From: an uncultured Granulosicoccus sp. | GTDB taxonomy: Bacteria > Pseudomonadota > Gammaproteobacteria > Granulosicoccales > Granulosicoccaceae | NCBI GenBank assembly: GCA_947492525.1 | Contig: CANLNQ010000041.1 | Span: 1 to 48,193, forward strand | DNA length: 48,193 nt | Direction: 5' to 3' | In this document: positions 45,419 through 48,193 of the stretch, piece by piece | Numbering within the stretch: position 1 is the stretch's first letter | How the letters are laid out: every line of letters begins with the position of its first letter | Made by a program: the position numbers and the translations under genes | The notes under the pieces: model-generated | Databases searched by the model: none | Told to the model about the DNA's origin: nothing | The model's input: the letters and a program-made list of their open reading frames with translations, nothing else

Positions 45419-45865
45419 TCACCATCGGCGAATCGTTCGCTCCGGGACGAGCCGCGTCTCGATGGGAAACAGGCGGTCGTACACCCAATTGAAGCAGAAC
45501 GAGTACACGAGATAGAACATCGCCAGGGCCGCGTCCAGCATGAAGGCCTCCAGCAGTGAAACCTGCAGATACCAGGCAATGAAGGGCAGCAGGACCAGCA
45601 GCAGGCCGATTTCGAAAAGCAGCGAATTGAGCAGGCGCTGTGCAATCGATTTGCCCGCATGTCCCTGCAAGCGCATCAGTACCAGATCGAACAGGTAGTT
45701 GTACACATACACCCAGATCATGGCGATGATCGAACCGACCAGGGCAATGACACCGATATCCTGCGCCTGCATGTCGAACAGCACCATGCCTGCCGTGATC
45801 ACGATCAGAAAGCCGATGAGTTCAAAGGACAGGGCGTGACGCATTCTGTCTGCCATATCGCGCAT
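45419..45865 (-). CDS. PACE family efflux protein (AceI-like)
   Basis: A 148-residue inner-membrane protein made of two tandem bacterial-transmembrane-pair domains: four hydrophobic segments at about 16-34, 40-60, 82-103 and 108-130. Glu 15 in HALSFELIGFL coincides with the transport-essential Glu 15 of AceI, the chlorhexidine exporter of Acinetobacter. NYLFDLVLMRLQGHAGKSIAQRLLNSLLFEIGLL is the family link between the two pairs. Expected role: proton-coupled export of short amphipathic diamines or biocides. ATG at 45865. Alone on its strand, 151 bp downstream of nothing in the same direction and upstream of the ybiT gene start. Confidence 0.86.
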   Translation of the reverse strand: MRDMADRMRHALSFELIGFLIVITAGMVLFDMQAQDIGVIALVGSIIAMIWVYVYNYLFDLVLMRLQGHAGKSIAQRLLNSLLFEIGLLLVLLPFIAWYLQVSLLEAFMLDAALAMFYLVYSFCFNWVYDRLFPIETRLVPERTIRRW

Positions 45866-46201
45866 GAGATTCTCCCGAAAAAGGTCTTGCGGGTCGTCCC
45901 GATGAGTGATCGACGCAGTGACAGGTCGTCCTGTTGCGTGTGGCGGATGCTATGGCATTCGTCCTGCGTTTTCAAGGGATGTGCCGGGTTGCGGGTGTTT
46001 GTGCTCGATGATCGAAGCGGTAGTGAACCGGGTTCGAATCCCGACGCGATACCTTGGCAGTCGAATTTGTCACAGATTTGCATATCGGCGCACGATGATG
46101 AGCGGTGAAGCAGCCGAATGGTCTCTGGCCGTCTGTGCGCTCGCCTCGCATGTTGGTAATATCGATGAAGAGGAACCCATCCCGCGGGAGCACTGAAGAC
46201 C
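45866..46201. other. 336-bp divergent region with a possible 33-residue frame
   Basis: Between the PACE gene and the Nudix gene. 46095-46196 (plus) could encode 33 residues beginning MMSGEAAEWSLAVC and ending EEEPIPREH, only 5 bp before the Nudix ATG; it may be a leader peptide gene or chance. GGTTCGAATCC at 46031-46041 looks like a tRNA T-loop, but no tRNA folds around it. No strong promoter was identified. Confidence 0.35.
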
Positions 46202-46786
46202 ATGGCCGAACCTGAACTGCGCTGTATCGATTCGCGGGTGGTTTACAAAAATCGATGGATGACCGTCAGAGAGGATCGTGTCAGACGACTCTCCGGTGAG
46301 GATGGCTTGTTCGGCATTGTGGACAAGCCCGATTTTTCACTGATCGTCCCGTTTGATGGTGAACGCTTTCATCTGGTGCAGCAGTATCGCTACCCGGTGA
46401 ATGGCCGATTCTGGGAGTTTCCGCAAGGGTCTCTGGAAGGCGAGCCGGACGCTTCGGCAGAACAGGTAGCAACCGTTGAATTGCAGGAGGAGACCGGTGT
46501 CATCGCGGGTCGGCTCGAGCCGCTGGGTAGACTGTTTCAGGCATACGGCTATTGCAATCAGGGGGTTCATGTCTTTCTGGCTACGGGTCTGCAGGAGGGA
46601 CCGGCGAACCCGGAGGCTGAAGAGCAGGGCATGATCAGCGGTGCCTTTACCCGTCAGGAGTGCGAAACCATGATCGACGATGGCTCCATTGCCGATCTGG
46701 CGACTCTGGCAGCATTTCACCTGTTTGACCGCCACGCTCGACGAAGTCGCGGTGAGAACGTTGCAGGAATGCAAACAAGCTTGTGA
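46202..46786 (+). CDS. Nudix hydrolase (ADP-ribose pyrophosphatase-like)
   Basis: A 194-residue Nudix protein. The segment WEFPQGSLEGEPDASAEQ then VATVELQEETGV is the Nudix box; the catalytic EExG glutamates are present, but the usual Arg before Glu-Leu is Val, and there are about two extra residues between the glycine and this helix. The upstream CRIDSRVVYKNRWMTVREDRVRR domain and the FSLIVPFDGERFHLVQQYRYPV strands resemble ADP-ribose/nucleotide-sugar pyrophosphatases. It would hydrolyse a nucleoside diphosphate derivative in the cytoplasm. ATG at 46202 follows GGGAG by 11 bases. Confidence 0.85.
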   Translation: MAEPELRCIDSRVVYKNRWMTVREDRVRRLSGEDGLFGIVDKPDFSLIVPFDGERFHLVQQYRYPVNGRFWEFPQGSLEGEPDASAEQVATVELQEETGVIAGRLEPLGRLFQAYGYCNQGVHVFLATGLQEGPANPEAEEQGMISGAFTRQECETMIDDGSIADLATLAAFHLFDRHARRSRGENVAGMQTSL

Positions 46787-46836
46787 AGACTTTGTCACAG
46801 GCTTGTCAGTGAATACCCCTGTGGTAACTTGGTGAT

Positions 46837-46855
46837 GGCAGCCAATCAGGCTGTC
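46837..46855 (+). terminator. short hairpin between Nudix and BON-LysM genes
   Basis: GGCAGCC (46837-46843), AATCA loop, GGCTGTC (46849-46855): a 7-bp stem with one G-T pair, no T-run. It could end Nudix transcription or lie in the leader of the next gene. Confidence 0.25.
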
Positions 46856-46888
46856 ATTCCGATTCACTCAGCCTGAGAGCCATACACG

Positions 46889-47335
46889 ATGGGATTATTC
46901 GATTTCGCCAAAGACATGGGCAAGAAACTGTTCGATTCCGAAGACGATGCGTCGGACAAGATCAAGCAGACACTGGAGAGTGATAATCCGGGTATCGAAG
47001 GTCTGGACGTATCCTTCGACGATGGCAAGGTATCACTCAGCGGCAAGGCAGCATCAGCCGAGGCAATGGAAAAAGCCGTACTGATGGCCGGTAACGTGCA
47101 AGGGGTCACCGATGTCGACGTGTCCGGTCTCGAAGCGCCTTCAGCCGATGCCGGGGTGTTGTACTACGTGGTTCAGTCAGGCGATTCGCTGTCGAAGATT
47201 GCCAAGACCTATCTCGGCGATGCCATGGCCTATCCCGCCATTTTCGAAGCCAATCGCGAAGTGATCAAGGATGCTGATCTGATTTACCCTGGCCAGAAAA
47301 TCCGTATCCCGGGCGGCACCGCACCCGCAGCCTGA
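46889..47335 (+). CDS. BON-LysM domain protein (Kbp/YgaU-like)
   Basis: A 148-residue protein equal in length and layout to E. coli Kbp/YgaU (149), a cytoplasmic potassium-binding protein induced by osmotic stress. MGLFDFAKDMGKKLFDSEDDA opens it, the BON domain spans about 25-85 (EGLDVSFDDGKVSLSGKAASAEAMEKAVLMAGNVQGV split across strands) and the LysM domain spans 91-140 (YYVVQSGDSLSKIAKTYLGDA, YPGQKIRIP). There is no signal peptide. The next gene starts 26 bp downstream. Confidence 0.9.
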   Translation: MGLFDFAKDMGKKLFDSEDDASDKIKQTLESDNPGIEGLDVSFDDGKVSLSGKAASAEAMEKAVLMAGNVQGVTDVDVSGLEAPSADAGVLYYVVQSGDSLSKIAKTYLGDAMAYPAIFEANREVIKDADLIYPGQKIRIPGGTAPAA

Positions 47336-47361
47336 TCGCTCTACGAAGGGGGCACCAAGAG

Positions 47362-48066
47362 GTGGCAGGTCGCAAGGATGACAAGGCGCTCAGTTCCCGC
47401 AACGAGGTCGATGCCTTTCTCGATGCGGTCAGACAGGCGCCGCCCGTCACCACTGGTGGTGGGCGAGGCCGGCTGATTTTCTCTCTTGACGCCACGGCGA
47501 GCCGGCAGCGCACCTGGGACAGAGCCATGGCGCTGCAGAGCGACATGTTCATCCATACCCGTGGTATCGGTTCGCTGGATGTACAGCTGGTCTATTACCG
47601 CGGCTACGATGAATGTCGCGCCTCGGGGTGGCTGAGCAATGCCGACACGCTGGTGGCCATGATGCGCAAGGTCAGCTGCCAGGCGGGAAGAACGCAGATA
47701 GCGCGAATACTGAAACATGCACTGGCCGAATGCCGCTCGGAGCCGGTGCAGGCGCTGGTTTTCATCGGCGATTGCGTTGAGGAAAATGTCGACGAACTGG
47801 GTGATCTCGCCGGTCAGGCGCGTTTGCTGGGCTTGCCGGTCTTCATCTTTCAGGAAGGGCAGGATCCCAGCGCCGGGTATGCGTTTACACAGATTGCGAA
47901 GCTATCCGGTGGTGCCCATTGCCGTTTCGATCAGTCCTCTGCCAGGCAACTGGGCGATCTGCTGAATGCAGTGGCCGTCTATGCCGCCGGTGGCAGGAAG
48001 GCTTTGCAGCAGTTGGAACGGCAAGGGTCGAGCCAGGCAAAGGCATTGCTGGAACAATTATCCTGA
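47362..48066 (+). CDS. VWA-like domain protein
   Basis: A 234-residue soluble protein. RLIFSLDATASR near residue 30 is a von Willebrand A/MIDAS-like strand and loop (D-x-T-x-S, a variant of DxSxS), and VQALVFIGDCVEENVDEL plus GLPVFIFQEGQDPS are the later core strands; the C-terminal helices (LLNAVAVYAAGGRKALQQLERQ) complete it. The MIDAS suggests metal-dependent protein binding. It may be cotranscribed with the BON-LysM gene (26 bp apart), and a downstream partner could lie beyond the window. The start is GTG at 47362 with GAAGGGGG about 10 bases upstream. Confidence 0.78.
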   Translation: MAGRKDDKALSSRNEVDAFLDAVRQAPPVTTGGGRGRLIFSLDATASRQRTWDRAMALQSDMFIHTRGIGSLDVQLVYYRGYDECRASGWLSNADTLVAMMRKVSCQAGRTQIARILKHALAECRSEPVQALVFIGDCVEENVDELGDLAGQARLLGLPVFIFQEGQDPSAGYAFTQIAKLSGGAHCRFDQSSARQLGDLLNAVAVYAAGGRKALQQLERQGSSQAKALLEQLS

Positions 48067-48116
48067 GTTTCGCCTTGCAGCAGGGGCACTAGCAGACTTT
48101 AGCGTTTAGCGTGAGT

Positions 48117-48193
48117 CGTGCTGCGTGCTGCGTGCTGCGTGCTGCGTGCTGCGTGCTGCGTGCTGCGTGCTGCGTGCTGCGTGCTGCGTGCTG
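48117..48193. repeat. 7-bp tandem repeat, at least 11 copies, running off the window
   Basis: Eleven perfect copies of cgtgctg from 48117 to the last base, starting 50 bp after the VWA gene. The period of 7 is not a multiple of 3 and the array is intergenic, so it is unlikely to be coding as seen. Total length is unknown. Confidence 0.97.

Noticed and set aside
46031..46041. tRNA T-loop-like sequence GGTTCGAATCC
   Set aside because: No matching acceptor stem, anticodon arm or D arm can be placed around it; probably chance or a very short tRNA relic.

Overview
The window looks like chromosomal DNA of a free-living, metabolically versatile gammaproteobacterium. Supporting traits are a GC content near 60% as judged by eye, gammaproteobacterial-type RimK, EmrAB and YbiT, an SOS-type LexA box before dnaE2, and many small transport and catabolic operons. 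A marine Granulosicoccus-like genus would fit, but that is a guess. No rRNA, tRNA, CRISPR array, complete insertion sequence or prophage was seen.

Layout. 1-1.3 kb: the end of a Gln/Gly-repeat protein and a small anchored protein. 1.4-4.8 kb (minus): a CPA1 cation/proton antiporter and an orphan EboE-like TIM-barrel protein. 5.1-7.6 kb: two overlapping GT4 glycosyltransferases. 7.6-11.9 kb: a P-loop kinase, then a tightly coupled rimB-like protease / rimK / AspA-type deacylase / aldo-keto reductase run. 12.0-14.4 kb (minus): a GDYXXLXY and DUF2157 membrane pair, the former carrying a hexanucleotide (Asp-Thr) array. 14.7-17.9 kb (minus): dnaE2, with a LexA box at its start, divergent from a HAD phosphatase. 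18.7-19.0 kb: a scar with a 51-residue zinc-ribbon remnant and a direct repeat that has replaced the 3' end of a D-2-hydroxyacid dehydrogenase gene. 20.1-22.6 kb: a small secreted protein, DUF599 and MAPEG membrane proteins, and a stand-alone ClpX-type zinc-finger protein. 22.6-26.1 kb: a PhnCDE-like (putative selenate) ABC transporter whose permease is a tandem fusion. 26.2-29.8 kb: a MarR-EmrA-EmrB efflux operon with a clear operator/promoter.

29.9-39.4 kb is a catabolic island: rhodanese, SDR, a BisC/TorA-type molybdoenzyme, a FadR-type regulator, and a divergent polar amino-acid-type ABC transporter followed by a class V PLP enzyme and a dihydropyrimidinase. The dihydropyrimidinase carries a one-base frameshift. 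Together these genes could import and break down a cyclic N- or S-containing compound; this is inference. 39.7-43.6 kb holds the most unusual gene: a 1045-residue fusion of an NRPS-like adenylation domain, a ferric-reductase-like membrane module and a flavin/NAD(P)H reductase module, with no carrier domain, followed one base later by an enoyl-CoA hydratase. 43.7-48.1 kb: ybiT-type ABC-F protein, PACE efflux protein, Nudix hydrolase, BON-LysM protein and a VWA-like protein. The window ends inside an array of a 7-bp repeat.

Simple tandem repeats of period 6, 7, 9 and 12 recur, both in and out of genes. Start codons were re-chosen where homology or ribosome-binding sites argued against the longest frame.
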